From Afifellaceae bacterium (GTDB lineage: Bacteria; Pseudomonadota; Alphaproteobacteria; Rhizobiales; Afifellaceae), in NCBI GenBank assembly GCA_028284625.1, contig JANQRH010000029.1:119735-183734 (forward strand): a stretch of DNA of 64,000 nt, given 5' to 3'. The translations under genes and the position numbers were made by a program. The notes under the pieces were generated by a model. It saw nothing but the letters and a program-made list of their open reading frames with translations. It did not search any database and had not been told where the DNA came from. Below are positions 43,243 to 53,109 of the stretch, one piece after another. Numbering within the stretch: the stretch's first letter is position 1; every line of letters starts with the position of its first letter.

Positions 43243-46200
43243 CTAGTCCTCAAAGCGCAGCAGAAGATCCTTGGCGTCGATCTGATCGCCGGGCTTGACC
43301 AGGACTTCGGCGACCTTGCCGTCGCGGTCGGCGTGGATCGCAGTCTCCATCTTCATGGCTTCGATGGACAGAAGTACGTCGCCGGCGCGCACATCCTGGC
43401 CGGCCTCCACGGCGACACCGGAGATGACGCCGGGCATGGGTGCGGCGACATGGGCGGCGTTGCCGGCCTCTGCTTTCGGGCGCTGCTCGGCGGCACTTGC
43501 GCCATGCGCGCGATCAGGCACGCGGGCAATGCGCGGCTGCCCGTTGAGCTCGAAGAAGACGCGTACCAGGCCGCGCTCATCCGTCTCGCCGATCGCCTGG
43601 CAACGGATGATCATGGTCTTGCCGACCTCAAGCTCGGCATGGATCTCGTCGCCCGGCGCCAGGCCGTAGAAATAGGTCGGCGTCGGCAGAACCTCCGTCG
43701 GTCCGTATTGGTCCTGCGCGGCGGCGAAGTCGACGAAGACCTTCGGATACATCAGATAGGAGGCGAGCTCGTAATCGCTCGGCTCGTATTCAATTGCTTC
43801 TGCGAGCGTGCTGCGTTCTTCGTCGAGATCGGCCGGTGCGATCAGCGAGCCGGGGCGCACTGTGATCGGCTCGATATCCTTCAGCACCTTCTTCTGGATG
43901 GCTTCCGGCCATCCGCCGGGCGGCTGGCCGAGATCGCCGCGCATCATCTGCGTCACCGATTCCGGGAAGGCGATGTCGCGTTCCGGGTCGACGACATCGT
44001 CGGCGCTCAGTTCCTGCGTCACCATCATCAGCGCCATGTCGCCGACCACCTTGGAGGACGGCGTGACCTTGATGATGTCGCCAAAAATCTGGTTCGCCTC
44101 CGCATAAGCGCGCGCCACGTCGTGCCAGCGACTTTCCAGGCCAAGCGCGCGCGCCTGCTCCTTCAGATTGGTGAACTGGCCGCCCGGCATTTCGTGGAGA
44201 TAGACCTCCGAGGCGCCGGAGCGGAGGTCGCTCTCGAAGCCCGCATATTGGAAGCGCACCGCCTCCCAATAAAGCGAGATGTCGCGGATCGCTTCCTGAT
44301 CAAGGCCGGAGGGGCGGTCGGTCTGGTCGAGGGCGGCGACCAGCGAGCCGAGACAGGGCTGCGAGGTGAGGCCCGACAGCGAGTCCATCGCGGCATCCAC
44401 CGCATCGACACCGGCCTCTACGGCAGCAAGCACCGATGCGCCTGACAGGCCGGACGTGTCGTGTGTGTGGAAATGAAGCGGCGCTGCCACTTCGTCGCGG
44501 AGTGCGGCAAAGAGAGCGCGGGCGGCGGCCGGCTTCATCAGGCCGCCCATGTCCTTCACCGCAATGATATGGGCGCCGGCCTTCTCCAGCTCGCGGGCCA
44601 TGTCGATGTAATATTTGAGGTCGTATTTGGACCGCGCCGGGTCAAGGAGATCGCCGGTGTAGCAGATCGCCGCCTCAAGAAGCTTGCCGGATTCCAAGAC
44701 GGCGTCCATGGAGACGCGCATGGATTCCACCCAGTTCAGGCAGTCGAAGACGCGGAAGAGATCGATGCCGGCGTCGGCCGCCTGCTCGATGAAGAAGCGC
44801 ACGACGTTGTCGGGATAGTTCTTGTAGCCGACGCCGTTGGCGCCGCGCACGAGCATCTGCAGCAGGATATTGGGGACACGCTCGCGGATGCCGGAAAGCC
44901 GCTCCCAGGGATCTTCGGTGAGGAAGCGCATGGCGACGTCGAATGTCGCGCCGCCCCAGCATTCCAGCGACAGGAGCTGCGGAAGTCCGGCCGCGTAAGC
45001 CGGCGCGATCGCCACGATGTCGTGTGTGCGCACGCGCGTTGCCAGAAGCGACTGGTGGCCGTCGCGCATGGTCGTGTCGGTGATGAAGGTACGGCTTTCC
45101 TCGCGCATCCAGCGGGCGAAAGCGTCTGCGCCGTCGCGGTCAAGGCGCTGTTTCGTGCCTTCGGTGGGCTCTTGATCAAAGATTGGGACGACGGGCTTGG
45201 GTGCCTCCGGATCGGGGAGCTTTCGTCCGCGCGCTTCGGGGTGACCATTCACGGTCACGTCGGCGATGTAGTTCAGGAGCTTGGTCGCCCGGTCGCGCCG
45301 GCGTACCGCTTCCGTCAGCTCCGGCGTCTCGTCAATGAAGCGGGTGGTGTAGCTGGTGTCGCGAAAGCTCTCGTGGCCGACGATCGCTTCAAGAAAGGTG
45401 AGGTTGGTCGCGACGCCGCGGATGCGGAACTCGCGGAGCGCGCGGTCCATGCGGGCGATCGCTTCGTCGGGCGAGGGCGCCCAGGCGGTCACCTTCTCCA
45501 GCAGCGCATCGTAGTAGCGGGTGATGACGGCGCCGGAATAGGCCGTGCCGCCGTCAAGCCGAATGCCGAAACCTGTAGCGCCGCGATAGGCGGTGATGCG
45601 GCCGTAGTCAGGAATGAAGTTCTGCTCCGGGTCCTCGGTCGTGATGCGGCACTGCAAGGCATGGCCGTTCAGCCAGATGTCTTCCTGGCGCGGCACGCCG
45701 GATTCCGGATCGCCGATCGGTTTGCCTTCGATAATGTGAATCTGCGCCTTGACGATGTCGATGCCCGTCACTTCCTCCGTGACGGTGTGCTCCACTTGAA
45801 TGCGCGGATTGACCTCGATGAAGTAGAACTTCCCGGTGTCGGCATCCTGCAGGAACTCCACGGTGCCGGCGCAGACATAGTCGGCGGCGTCGGCGATCTT
45901 CAGGGCGTGGCCGCAAAGCTCTTCGCGCTGCTCGGCGGTGAGGTAGGGCGCGGGCGCGCGCTCCACGACCTTTTGATGGCGGCGCTGGATAGAGCAATCG
46001 CGCTCAAATAGATGCACGCGGGTGCCATAAGTGTCGCCGAGCACCTGCACCTCGACATGACGGGCGCGCTCAACCAGCTTCTCCAGATAGACCTCGTCCT
46101 TGCCGAAGGCGGCACGGGCCTCGCGCTTCGCCTCGGTGACGCCGCGCACCAGCTCGTCGGCGTCGCGGATGACACGCATGCCGCGGCCGCCGCCGCCCCA

Positions 46201-46707
46201 CGACGCCTTGAGCATGACCGGATAGCCGATCTCCGTGGCGGCTTTCTTCCAGGTCTCCGGATCGTCGGAGAGCGGGTCGGTTGCCGGCATGACTGGCACG
46301 CCGGCCGCCATTGCCAGCTCGCGCGCTGAGACCTTGTTGCCGAGTCGGCGCATGGTGTCGGGCGAAGGGCCGATGAAGGTGATGCCGGCCTTGGCACAGG
46401 CTTCGGCGAATTCCGGGCTCTCGGAAAGCAGCCCGTAGCCCGGATGGATGGCGTCCGCTTCGGCGAGCTTCGCGACCCGGAGTATCTCAGGAATAGAAAG
46501 ATAGGCTTCGATCGGTCCGAGTGGCTTTTCCAGGTGGGGCCCGTGGCCGATCAGATAGGCCTCGTCGGATTTGAACCGGTGCAGCGCCAGTTTGTCCTCC
46601 TCTGAGAACACGCCGACGGTTTCCAGGCCGAGTTCGTTGGCGGCGCGGAAGACGCGGATGGCGATTTCGGAGCGGTTGGCGACGAGGATTTTTCGGATCT
46701 GCGGCAA
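43243..46707 (-). CDS. pyc: pyruvate carboxylase
   Basis: A 1154-residue single-chain biotin enzyme that makes oxaloacetate from pyruvate, bicarbonate and ATP. In order: biotin carboxylase with ATP-grasp (ASWGGGGRGMRV, FIEVNPRIQVEHTVTEE), carboxyltransferase (ITDTTMRDGHQSLLATRVRT, metal site LHFHTHDTSG), the allosteric/tetramer region, and C-terminal biotinyl domain with SIEAMKMETA, where Lys takes biotin. Length is typical. The start codon at 46707 is TTG and matches the family N-terminus (PQIRKILVANRSEIAIR); no better in-frame ATG is seen. Confidence 0.96.
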   Translation of the reverse strand: MPQIRKILVANRSEIAIRVFRAANELGLETVGVFSEEDKLALHRFKSDEAYLIGHGPHLEKPLGPIEAYLSIPEILRVAKLAEADAIHPGYGLLSESPEFAEACAKAGITFIGPSPDTMRRLGNKVSARELAMAAGVPVMPATDPLSDDPETWKKAATEIGYPVMLKASWGGGGRGMRVIRDADELVRGVTEAKREARAAFGKDEVYLEKLVERARHVEVQVLGDTYGTRVHLFERDCSIQRRHQKVVERAPAPYLTAEQREELCGHALKIADAADYVCAGTVEFLQDADTGKFYFIEVNPRIQVEHTVTEEVTGIDIVKAQIHIIEGKPIGDPESGVPRQEDIWLNGHALQCRITTEDPEQNFIPDYGRITAYRGATGFGIRLDGGTAYSGAVITRYYDALLEKVTAWAPSPDEAIARMDRALREFRIRGVATNLTFLEAIVGHESFRDTSYTTRFIDETPELTEAVRRRDRATKLLNYIADVTVNGHPEARGRKLPDPEAPKPVVPIFDQEPTEGTKQRLDRDGADAFARWMREESRTFITDTTMRDGHQSLLATRVRTHDIVAIAPAYAAGLPQLLSLECWGGATFDVAMRFLTEDPWERLSGIRERVPNILLQMLVRGANGVGYKNYPDNVVRFFIEQAADAGIDLFRVFDCLNWVESMRVSMDAVLESGKLLEAAICYTGDLLDPARSKYDLKYYIDMARELEKAGAHIIAVKDMGGLMKPAAARALFAALRDEVAAPLHFHTHDTSGLSGASVLAAVEAGVDAVDAAMDSLSGLTSQPCLGSLVAALDQTDRPSGLDQEAIRDISLYWEAVRFQYAGFESDLRSGASEVYLHEMPGGQFTNLKEQARALGLESRWHDVARAYAEANQIFGDIIKVTPSSKVVGDMALMMVTQELSADDVVDPERDIAFPESVTQMMRGDLGQPPGGWPEAIQKKVLKDIEPITVRPGSLIAPADLDEERSTLAEAIEYEPSDYELASYLMYPKVFVDFAAAQDQYGPTEVLPTPTYFYGLAPGDEIHAELEVGKTMIIRCQAIGETDERGLVRVFFELNGQPRIARVPDRAHGASAAEQRPKAEAGNAAHVAAPMPGVISGVAVEAGQDVRAGDVLLSIEAMKMETAIHADRDGKVAEVLVKPGDQIDAKDLLLRFED

Positions 46708-46937
46708 GGGAACCCCGGGGCTAGGAACGGCGGCACATTAGCGGGGTTATGCTGCGATGCAACATAGATGGTGTCGCGGGGACGACTTCTTAGGAGGCGT
46801 GAGAACTACCGCCGTGGACAGTCGCAGCATTCGGGCGCAAGTGCACCAAGCTCAAAGCGCCCGGGTGCCCAGCAGGGACCCGATGAAAATACACAGGGTT
46901 GGAACGACACGACTCCACAATCGCCGCGAGTGCGGGC

Positions 46938-47657
46938 ATGTTGCGGCCCATGCCGTGGTATCAACGCATTCTTCGGATTGAGCCAGGCCTTTCTCTGGCG
47001 ACCTGGGCCTACGAGCGGATCGCCAACAATTGGCACTGGCTTGTTGCGATCTTCGTCGCGGGTGGCGGCATGAGCTATCTTGCCTCCGCGACAGAGTGGC
47101 TGAGTTCATGGGGGCCTGCCGGGATAGGCGCGGTTGGTTTAGCGTCGGCACTGTTGACTTGGCTTGCTTTAGCTGGGGCCAGCCTTTGGAGGGCCAAAGC
47201 CTTAGAAAGACGCGCTAGGGCGCATGCTATTTCTCAATGGAAAGAGCAGGTTGATTCCTTCAATCCGCTAGAGGACATGTTCAATAAAAAGCGGATGCGA
47301 GTTGTCGATCTAGCGAATCCAATAACGCACCAAATAAACAAGAAAAATCTTATTGACTGTGAATTGTTGGGGCCAGCGAATATATATTTCGTAGGAAAAA
47401 ACGCGCTTAACAATACAACGCTAGTAGATTGCGATATAGTTGTCTTACGACGCTCGAAAAAGCTTCGCATAGTTAATGTTGTTCGAGTTCAGGACGTTAC
47501 AATGGTTGGTGGAGCGATCCTGCGATGCACAATTTTTATTAGACAGGCCGAAGTGCCGCACTTCGTGAAAATGGGTGCCAGTTTCATGACACTCACCGGA
47601 GTTGAAGAAATTGACAATCAATTGCTTCTAGAACTTGAAGAAGAAAAACCGCAGTGA
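46938..47657 (+). CDS. AT-rich membrane protein of unknown function
   Basis: A 239-residue protein with two hydrophobic spans (about residues 31-47 and 60-80), then a basic stretch KALERRARAHAISQWK. The C-terminal domain has repeated short beta-like segments (LIDCELLGPANIYFVG, LVDCDIVVL, ILRCTIFI) reminiscent of a small beta-solenoid. Base composition changes inside the gene: by hand count 47281-47460 is about 38% G+C, far below its neighbours. ATG 46938 is chosen; a TTG at 46899 is in frame. It appears horizontally acquired. No function can be assigned. Confidence 0.65.
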   Translation: MLRPMPWYQRILRIEPGLSLATWAYERIANNWHWLVAIFVAGGGMSYLASATEWLSSWGPAGIGAVGLASALLTWLALAGASLWRAKALERRARAHAISQWKEQVDSFNPLEDMFNKKRMRVVDLANPITHQINKKNLIDCELLGPANIYFVGKNALNNTTLVDCDIVVLRRSKKLRIVNVVRVQDVTMVGGAILRCTIFIRQAEVPHFVKMGASFMTLTGVEEIDNQLLLELEEEKPQ

Positions 47658-47709
47658 AGCTCCCCCGGCTGAGTTGTTGCTAATGTTATGCTCTGTGTCG
47701 TGAGCTATT

Positions 47710-48855
47710 TCAGTCGTTTGCGTCGTCCCCAGCCTCTCGCCGCATCACCTGAATGGCGTCGGCGCGGAGCGACACGCCGATCGTAACGCCTTCTGCAATG
47801 CGGTTGCGTCGCGCCACATGCGTGGGAATGGAGGCGTGGAGCGGGTGCGCGTCAGGCGGCCCCACCTGGATGACAAGCTCCGTTGTCTCGCCAAGCCTCA
47901 CCATCTCCGCAACCTGGCCGTAGACCGGGTTCTCGCGTTCGCCGCGCGACGGCCGATCGCGGCGATGAATGACGACGCTGTCTGAGGGGATACACCAGCT
48001 CACCGGTTCGCCTGCCGCAAAGCCCGATCCGATCTTGGTCTCAAGGCGATGGTCGCGCCAGGCGACCATGACATGCCCTGCCTCGTCGCGATCGTTGTCG
48101 ATGGTTCCCTCAAAGATGTTGCGGATGCCGACGAGCCGCGCGACAGCCGGCGTCTTCGGCCGTGCCATGACTTCGGTGACGTCGTCCGTCTGCAGGAGCG
48201 TGCCGTGATGGATGACGGCGATGCGGTCGGCCAGACGCGCGGCTTCCTCCAGGTCGTGCGTGACGAGAATGATCGGCATTGAGAGGTCACGGCGGAGTTC
48301 CGCCAGCTCGCGCTGCAGCCGATGGCGGGTCATGCGATCGACGGCGGAAAACGGCTCGTCGAGCAAGAGCACTTCAGGTCGGCGCGCCAGCGCGCGGGCG
48401 ACGGCGACACGCTGCTGCTGGCCGCCGGACAAGGTGGCCGGACGGCGGTCTTCAAGGCCATCCAGGTGGACGCGCGCCAAATAGGTGCCCGCCTCGCTCC
48501 GGCGGGCGGAGGTCGGCCGATCGCCCAGCGCCTCCATGACGTTTTGAAGGGCAGTGAGATGGGGAAACAAGGCGTAGGACTGGAAAACCATCCCGACGCG
48601 CCGGTCGCGTGTCGGCCGGTTCACACCGGCGGCGGAGTCGAACCAGATGTCTCCGTCGCAGACGATCGAACCTTCGGTGACCTGATTGAGACCGGCGATG
48701 GCTCTCAGCGTCGTCGTCTTGCCGCTGCCGGAGGGGCCGACCAGCGCCAGGATCTCGCCCGGCGCCACGTGAAGCGCGGCGTCGATCGGGATCGGCGCCT
48801 CTTGCGACAGTCGCAGGCTGAGGCCCTCACCGTTGGCTGTGCGGCCGTCAGCCAT
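47710..48855 (-). CDS. modC: molybdate ABC transporter ATPase
   Basis: A 381-residue ATPase with Walker [11 protein letters not shown]-loop [14 protein letters not shown], signature [15 protein letters not shown], Walker [13 protein letters not shown] and H-loop [10 protein letters not shown]-terminal extension (from about residue 240) fits the regulatory TOBE/Mop region that senses molybdate. Its ATG overlaps the end of modB by eight bases. It is the last gene of the modABC operon. Confidence 0.92.
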   Translation of the reverse strand: MADGRTANGEGLSLRLSQEAPIPIDAALHVAPGEILALVGPSGSGKTTTLRAIAGLNQVTEGSIVCDGDIWFDSAAGVNRPTRDRRVGMVFQSYALFPHLTALQNVMEALGDRPTSARRSEAGTYLARVHLDGLEDRRPATLSGGQQQRVAVARALARRPEVLLLDEPFSAVDRMTRHRLQRELAELRRDLSMPIILVTHDLEEAARLADRIAVIHHGTLLQTDDVTEVMARPKTPAVARLVGIRNIFEGTIDNDRDEAGHVMVAWRDHRLETKIGSGFAAGEPVSWCIPSDSVVIHRRDRPSRGERENPVYGQVAEMVRLGETTELVIQVGPPDAHPLHASIPTHVARRNRIAEGVTIGVSLRADAIQVMRREAGDDAND

Positions 48856-49516
48856 GTCTGCGTCCGATCTTTTGGGTCAGCCCGTAGCTCAGTGCAATCG
48901 CGACCAGCGATATCAGAAGGAGCACGGCCGACATGCGGGCAGCGCCGAGATCATCGAAGGCCTGCACGCGATCATAGATGGCGATCGCAATGGTGCGCGT
49001 TTCGCCGGGAATGTTGCCGCCGACCATGAGCACGACGCCGAACTCGCCGAGCGTGTGCGCGAAGGTCAGCACCATGGCGGTGAGGATGCCAGGCCAGGCG
49101 AGCGGCAGTTCAATGCGCCAGAACATCCGCCACCAGGACATGCCACAGCTTGCGGCGGCTTCGCGCAGCTCCGGCGCGATCGCCTCAAAGGCGCGCTGCG
49201 TGGGCTGCACGGCAAAGGGGATGTTGACGATCAGCGAGGCGAGAAGCAGGCCCTCGAAAGTGAAGACCAGGCTGTCGCCGAAGAGGCGCCGCCACAGCTC
49301 ACCCGCCCAGCCCGCCTGGCCGAAGGCGACGAGCAGGTAGAAACCTAGCACGGTCGGCGGCAGGACGAGCGGCAGCGCCGTCGCGGCCTCAAGGGCGCTG
49401 CGTCCGCGTATGCGGGTCACCGCCAGCCAACGGCCGAAGATGATTGCAATCGGCAGAAGGAACGCGACGGTCAGCGCGCCGAGCTGCAGCGATAGCCAAA
49501 GTGCGGGCCAATCCAT
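48848..49516 (-). CDS. modB: molybdate ABC transporter permease
   Basis: A 222-residue inner-membrane permease with five or six spans and the typical ModB sequences ALPLVLPPTVLGFYLL and GEFGVVLMVGGNIPGETRTIAIAIYD (written here as its conserved end region). The EAA-like loop is AAASCGMSWWRMFWRIELPLA. It lies three bases after modA and overlaps modC. Confidence 0.94.
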   Translation of the reverse strand: MDWPALWLSLQLGALTVAFLLPIAIIFGRWLAVTRIRGRSALEAATALPLVLPPTVLGFYLLVAFGQAGWAGELWRRLFGDSLVFTFEGLLLASLIVNIPFAVQPTQRAFEAIAPELREAAASCGMSWWRMFWRIELPLAWPGILTAMVLTFAHTLGEFGVVLMVGGNIPGETRTIAIAIYDRVQAFDDLGAARMSAVLLLISLVAIALSYGLTQKIGRRHG

Positions 49517-49519
49517 GCG

Positions 49520-50320
49520 CTACGTGCCTTCGGCCGGAACGACGAAGCCGAAACGGTCGAGGATGGCGCGACCCTCAGGCGACATGACCAAGTCGTAGAA
49601 CATCGTCGCCGTCTCGCCGGCGCCGCTCAGGAGCACCATGCGCTGGCGAAGCGGTGTGTGCCAGTCGTCGGGGATGAGCGCGAAGGTGCTTGCCTGCGCC
49701 AGGCCCGGCGCCAGCGCTAGTGCGTGGGCGACAATGCCGCCATCGGCGTTGCCGGAGGTCGCGAATTGCGCGGCCTGTGCAACATTCTCGCCAAACACGA
49801 GTCTGTCTTCGATCTCATCCCACAGCCTTGCATGACGGAGCGCCTCGGCCGCGCGGCGGCCATAAGGGGCGTGCTCCGGATTGGCGATGGCGAAGCGCTT
49901 CAGCCGTCCGTCGCTCAGCGCGGTGCGCAGGTCTTCCAGCGTGCCGTCGGCCTTTAGGCGCGAATTGTTCGGGACGATGATGGCGAGACGCCCCAACGCA
50001 TAGAGGTCGCCTCGGCCCTTTGTGAGCCCGGCCTCGACGAGGATGTCGACGAATTCCTCATCGGCGGAGAGGAACATTTCATAGGGCGCGCCTTGTTGAA
50101 CCTGTCGAACGAAATTGCCTGACGAGCCGAACGCGATCTCAACCATGCGGCCGGTCCTTGCGGCGAACTCGGCCGCCATGTCGCGCATCGCCAATTGCAG
50201 GCTCGCCGCCGCGGCGACCACCGGCGGCTTCTCCGTGGAAGCGTGGGCCGGCCACACGGCCGCGATGACGAGGCTTGCGGCCAAAAGGCGCCAAAGGAGA
50301 GCAGAACGAGATACCGACAT
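49520..50320 (-). CDS. modA: molybdate-binding periplasmic protein
   Basis: A 266-residue protein with a signal peptide (hydrophobic about residues 5-20, cleavage near AHAST). The ModA core has AAASLQLAMRDMAAEF, FGSSGNFVRQVQQGAPYEMFLSA-type oxyanion-binding loops and a C-terminal SPEGRAILDRFGF. It captures molybdate (or tungstate) for ModBC. ATG 50320 is chosen over an upstream start at 50350. A ModE-type operator lies between it and the ModE gene. Confidence 0.92.
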   Translation of the reverse strand: MSVSRSALLWRLLAASLVIAAVWPAHASTEKPPVVAAAASLQLAMRDMAAEFAARTGRMVEIAFGSSGNFVRQVQQGAPYEMFLSADEEFVDILVEAGLTKGRGDLYALGRLAIIVPNNSRLKADGTLEDLRTALSDGRLKRFAIANPEHAPYGRRAAEALRHARLWDEIEDRLVFGENVAQAAQFATSGNADGGIVAHALALAPGLAQASTFALIPDDWHTPLRQRMVLLSGAGETATMFYDLVMSPEGRAILDRFGFVVPAEGT

Positions 50321-50336
50321 AGGAGCTTCCGCGGCA

Positions 50337-50364
50337 GACGTTATTCCCAAATAGAAATAACGAT
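50337..50364. promoter_or_regulatory. candidate ModE operator (Mo-box)
   Basis: An inverted repeat with CGTTAT (50339-50344) and ATAACG (50357-50362) extends imperfectly on both sides (GACGTTATT to AATAACGAT). The layout, two 11-base half-sites with 6 bases between, matches the Mo-box described for Rhodobacter as I recall it. It lies just before modA and after modE. Confidence 0.75.
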
Positions 50365-50368
50365 CAAG

Positions 50369-50740
50369 TCATCCCTTTGACGCTGGCTGCTTTTTCAGGC
50401 GCCGGGCGAGGCTGCGGAAATCCGCCTCCACGGCGGTCCAGGACGCCGCCTCCATGGCGCGAAATCGCGTTACCACCTCGCGGCCGAGCGGGGTGAGCGT
50501 TGCGCCGCCGCCGCCGCGCCCGCCAGCTTCCGCTGCCACAAGCGGTCGTGCGAACATGCCGTTCAGCTCAGCGATCAGCTCCCAGGCGCGGCGGTAGCTC
50601 ATCTTGAAACGGCCGCCGGCGGCGCGGATGGAGCCGGTTTCGTCGATGGCTTCCAGCAGGGCGATCTTGCCCGGGCCGAGCGCTGCGCCGTCACGCAGCA
50701 CCACCCGCATCCGCAAGCCCTTTTTGTCCGATTTCCGCAT
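50369..50740 (-). CDS. modE: ModE-type winged-helix regulator, DNA-binding domain only
   Basis: A 123-residue regulator. The helix-turn-helix is LLEAIDETGSIRAAGGRFKM and SYRRAWELIAELN, typical of the ModE/LysR-like fold. It ends soon after, so the molybdate-binding Mop/TOBE domains of full-length ModE (about 260 residues) are absent. ATG 50740 follows GAGGCG; the frame also reaches a TTG at 50782 that overlaps the otsA stop. Adjacent modABC and the Mo-box support the assignment. How it senses molybdate without its own sensor domain is unclear. Confidence 0.85.
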   Translation of the reverse strand: MRKSDKKGLRMRVVLRDGAALGPGKIALLEAIDETGSIRAAGGRFKMSYRRAWELIAELNGMFARPLVAAEAGGRGGGGATLTPLGREVVTRFRAMEAASWTAVEADFRSLARRLKKQPASKG

Positions 50741-50778
50741 GGCGTCGCCTCGCTTCTTGGCGAGAGAGGCCGTGCCGG

Positions 50779-52293
50779 TCAAGCGTGGGTGGGAAGGGGT
50801 CCGGGCGCGATCTCGCCGCCGCTTGTGGCATTCTTGGTGGATGTCGCTGCGCCGGTCGCTGTCTTGGTTTCGGTCGTGTCGGCGTCGTGTTGGCGCGTCG
50901 CCTGCGCTTCGCGGCGGCGGGTGAGGGCTGTCTCAAGCGCGCCGAGGAAGCCGTCGCACCAGCTGACGGCCGTGCCCTGGCTGATCGTCTTGTGAAGCGC
51001 GTTCCAGCGCCGTTTTCGCTCAGCCAGCGGCATTTGCAACGCGCGCTGAAGCACTTCGGCCACTTCGGTGATGTCGTAGGGATTGACGATCAACGCCTCA
51101 TGCATCTCCGCGGCCGCGCCGGCGAAGCGCGACAGCACCAGAACGCCGGGGTCGTCCGGGTCCTGCGCGGCAACATATTCCTTGGCCACCAGGTTCATTC
51201 CGTCGCGAAGCGGTGTGACCAGCGCCACGTGGCTTGCTCGGTAGAGCCCAGCGAGCGCCTTGCGGGCAAAGCCGCGCGTCATGATCCGAACCGGCGTCCA
51301 ATGAAGCAGGCCGTACACGCCGTTGATGCGGCCGGCGAGCTCCTCCAGCTCGCGGCGGAGTTCCGCGTAGGCGTCGACGTCGCCGCGCGACACCGGCGCC
51401 ACCTGCAACAAGCTCGCCTTGTCGCGGTTCTCCGGATAGTCCTCCAGCAATCGCTGGAATGCGCGCAGCCGGTCGGGGATGCCTTTGGAATAGTCCAGGC
51501 GATCGACGCCAATGATCTGCTTGCGGTCGCGCAGAACCGAGCGGAGCTGGTGGTAACGGCGTCCTGCCTCCGGGCTCGTTGCGAATTCGGCGAAGCGTTC
51601 CGTATCGATGCCGATGGGAAACGCGCCGGCATGGACACGGCGGCCTGCCGCTTCCACCCAGCCGTCGCCAAGCTCCACGCCGTTGAATTCTGAGGTGAGG
51701 AAGTGGGCGAAATTATCCCTGTCGATTTTCGTCTGGAAGCCGACGACATCGTAGGAGAGCATGGAGCGCACGAGCCGGTGCGCATGAGGGAGCGTGGTGA
51801 TCACCTCCGGCGGCGGGAAGGGGACGTGCAGGAAGAAGCCGAGCGCGCCCTTGAAGCCGCTGGCGCGAATGTTCTCGCCGAGCGGCATGAAATGGTAATC
51901 GTGCACCCAGACGAGGTCATCGTCCTCCAAGAGCGGATTGAGCCGGCTGGCGATCCGCTCGTTGATGCGCTCGTAGATCTCCGCCTGGCGGCGTTCGTAG
52001 TTCGCCAGGTCGATGCGGTAATGGAAGACGGGCCATAGCGCCTGGTTGGCGAAGCCGCGGTAGAAGGCATCGAGATCGGCGTCCGTCATGTCGACGGTGG
52101 CGAGCTTGACCTTGCCTTCCTCTTCGACCCTGAGGGGGCCGTGCGTGCCTTCTTCGGTGGTTGCGCCCGACCAGCCGAACCAAATGCCGCCGCGCTGCCT
52201 GAGTGCGTCAGCCAGCCCTACCGCCAATCCTCCCGCTTTGCCCTCGTCGTTGAGCGGTCCCACCCGGTTGGATATGACGATAAGCCGACTCAT
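50779..52293 (-). CDS. otsA: trehalose-6-phosphate synthase
   Basis: A 504-residue GT20 glycosyltransferase that joins UDP-glucose and glucose-6-phosphate. Visible are [52 protein letters not shown] and [18 protein letters not shown]. The last 45 residues are a low-complexity Thr/Ala/Gly tail beyond the catalytic domain. ATG 52293 has a GGGAGG ribosome site. It follows otsB by 84 bases. Trehalose serves in osmotic and desiccation tolerance. Confidence 0.95.
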   Translation of the reverse strand: MSRLIVISNRVGPLNDEGKAGGLAVGLADALRQRGGIWFGWSGATTEEGTHGPLRVEEEGKVKLATVDMTDADLDAFYRGFANQALWPVFHYRIDLANYERRQAEIYERINERIASRLNPLLEDDDLVWVHDYHFMPLGENIRASGFKGALGFFLHVPFPPPEVITTLPHAHRLVRSMLSYDVVGFQTKIDRDNFAHFLTSEFNGVELGDGWVEAAGRRVHAGAFPIGIDTERFAEFATSPEAGRRYHQLRSVLRDRKQIIGVDRLDYSKGIPDRLRAFQRLLEDYPENRDKASLLQVAPVSRGDVDAYAELRRELEELAGRINGVYGLLHWTPVRIMTRGFARKALAGLYRASHVALVTPLRDGMNLVAKEYVAAQDPDDPGVLVLSRFAGAAAEMHEALIVNPYDITEVAEVLQRALQMPLAERKRRWNALHKTISQGTAVSWCDGFLGALETALTRRREAQATRQHDADTTETKTATGAATSTKNATSGGEIAPGPLPTHA

Positions 52294-52377
52294 GCCTCCC
52301 TCAATGGACCCTATGTGGTGCTGTGGGCCCGGTTTACAACGCAAGATATGGTTCGCGTCGCTGCTTCTGCCTACATA

Positions 52378-53109
52378 TCATGCAATTGTTGCGAGCCATT
52401 GATGCACCGCAAAAACGTCGCCCAATCGAAAAGCGGCCGCCGTTTCGCCGTCGCCGACCTTGACGCCGAATCCGCCGGATTCCGCGGCTGCGCGGAAGCC
52501 GTCCTCGTCGGTTGTGTCGTCGCCGACATAGACGGGAAGCCGTCCCGCAAATGGGGGTGAGGCGAGGAGGCGCCGCAGCGCTTTGGCCTTGTCGACGCCG
52601 CGCATGCGGATTTCGGCGATGGCGTGGCCGTCGACCACGCTAAGATCGGCGAGCCCGTCGGCAGCCTTGCGAGCCAGAATCTTGGCACGGTCGGCTTCTT
52701 CGGGATGCTCACGAAAGTGCAAGACCAGAGCGCCGCCCTTGTCCTCAAGGCGCAAGCGGTCACCAGGTCGGATTTCAGCGCCGAGCCGCTCGCGGGCCGT
52801 GGCGATCTGCGGCGAGGGCGGGCTCGCTTCGATGCCAGCGCCCGCCAGACGAGTTTCCAGTCCGTGGAGGCCCGAGGCTGGGAGCTGGAGGGGGGTCAGG
52901 AAAGAATCGACATTGGCGATTCGCCGGCCGGTGATGATGCCAAGCGCGCCGCCGAGGCGATCGCTGATCGCCTTGAGCCGATCCACGGTTCCAGGCCGCA
53001 GGGTGATTGCATCGGGGGTTGGCGCGAAGGCCACCAGAGTGCCGTCAAAATCCAGAAAGAGCGCGTGGCGCTCCGGATCGATCGGAGGCAGGGGTGCTAT
53101 GTCGCTCAT
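52378..53109 (-). CDS. otsB: trehalose-6-phosphate phosphatase
   Basis: A 243-residue HAD phosphatase that completes trehalose synthesis. Motif I is LFLDFDGTLVAFAPTPD, motif II IITGRR, the Lys motif RGVDKAKALRRLL and motif IV VYVGDDTTDEDGFRA, all characteristic of OtsB. ATG 53109 is the start; the frame extends upstream without homology. It precedes otsA on the same strand. About 500 bases of gene-free sequence with a hairpin lie upstream. Confidence 0.94.
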   Translation of the reverse strand: MSDIAPLPPIDPERHALFLDFDGTLVAFAPTPDAITLRPGTVDRLKAISDRLGGALGIITGRRIANVDSFLTPLQLPASGLHGLETRLAGAGIEASPPSPQIATARERLGAEIRPGDRLRLEDKGGALVLHFREHPEEADRAKILARKAADGLADLSVVDGHAIAEIRMRGVDKAKALRRLLASPPFAGRLPVYVGDDTTDEDGFRAAAESGGFGVKVGDGETAAAFRLGDVFAVHQWLATIA

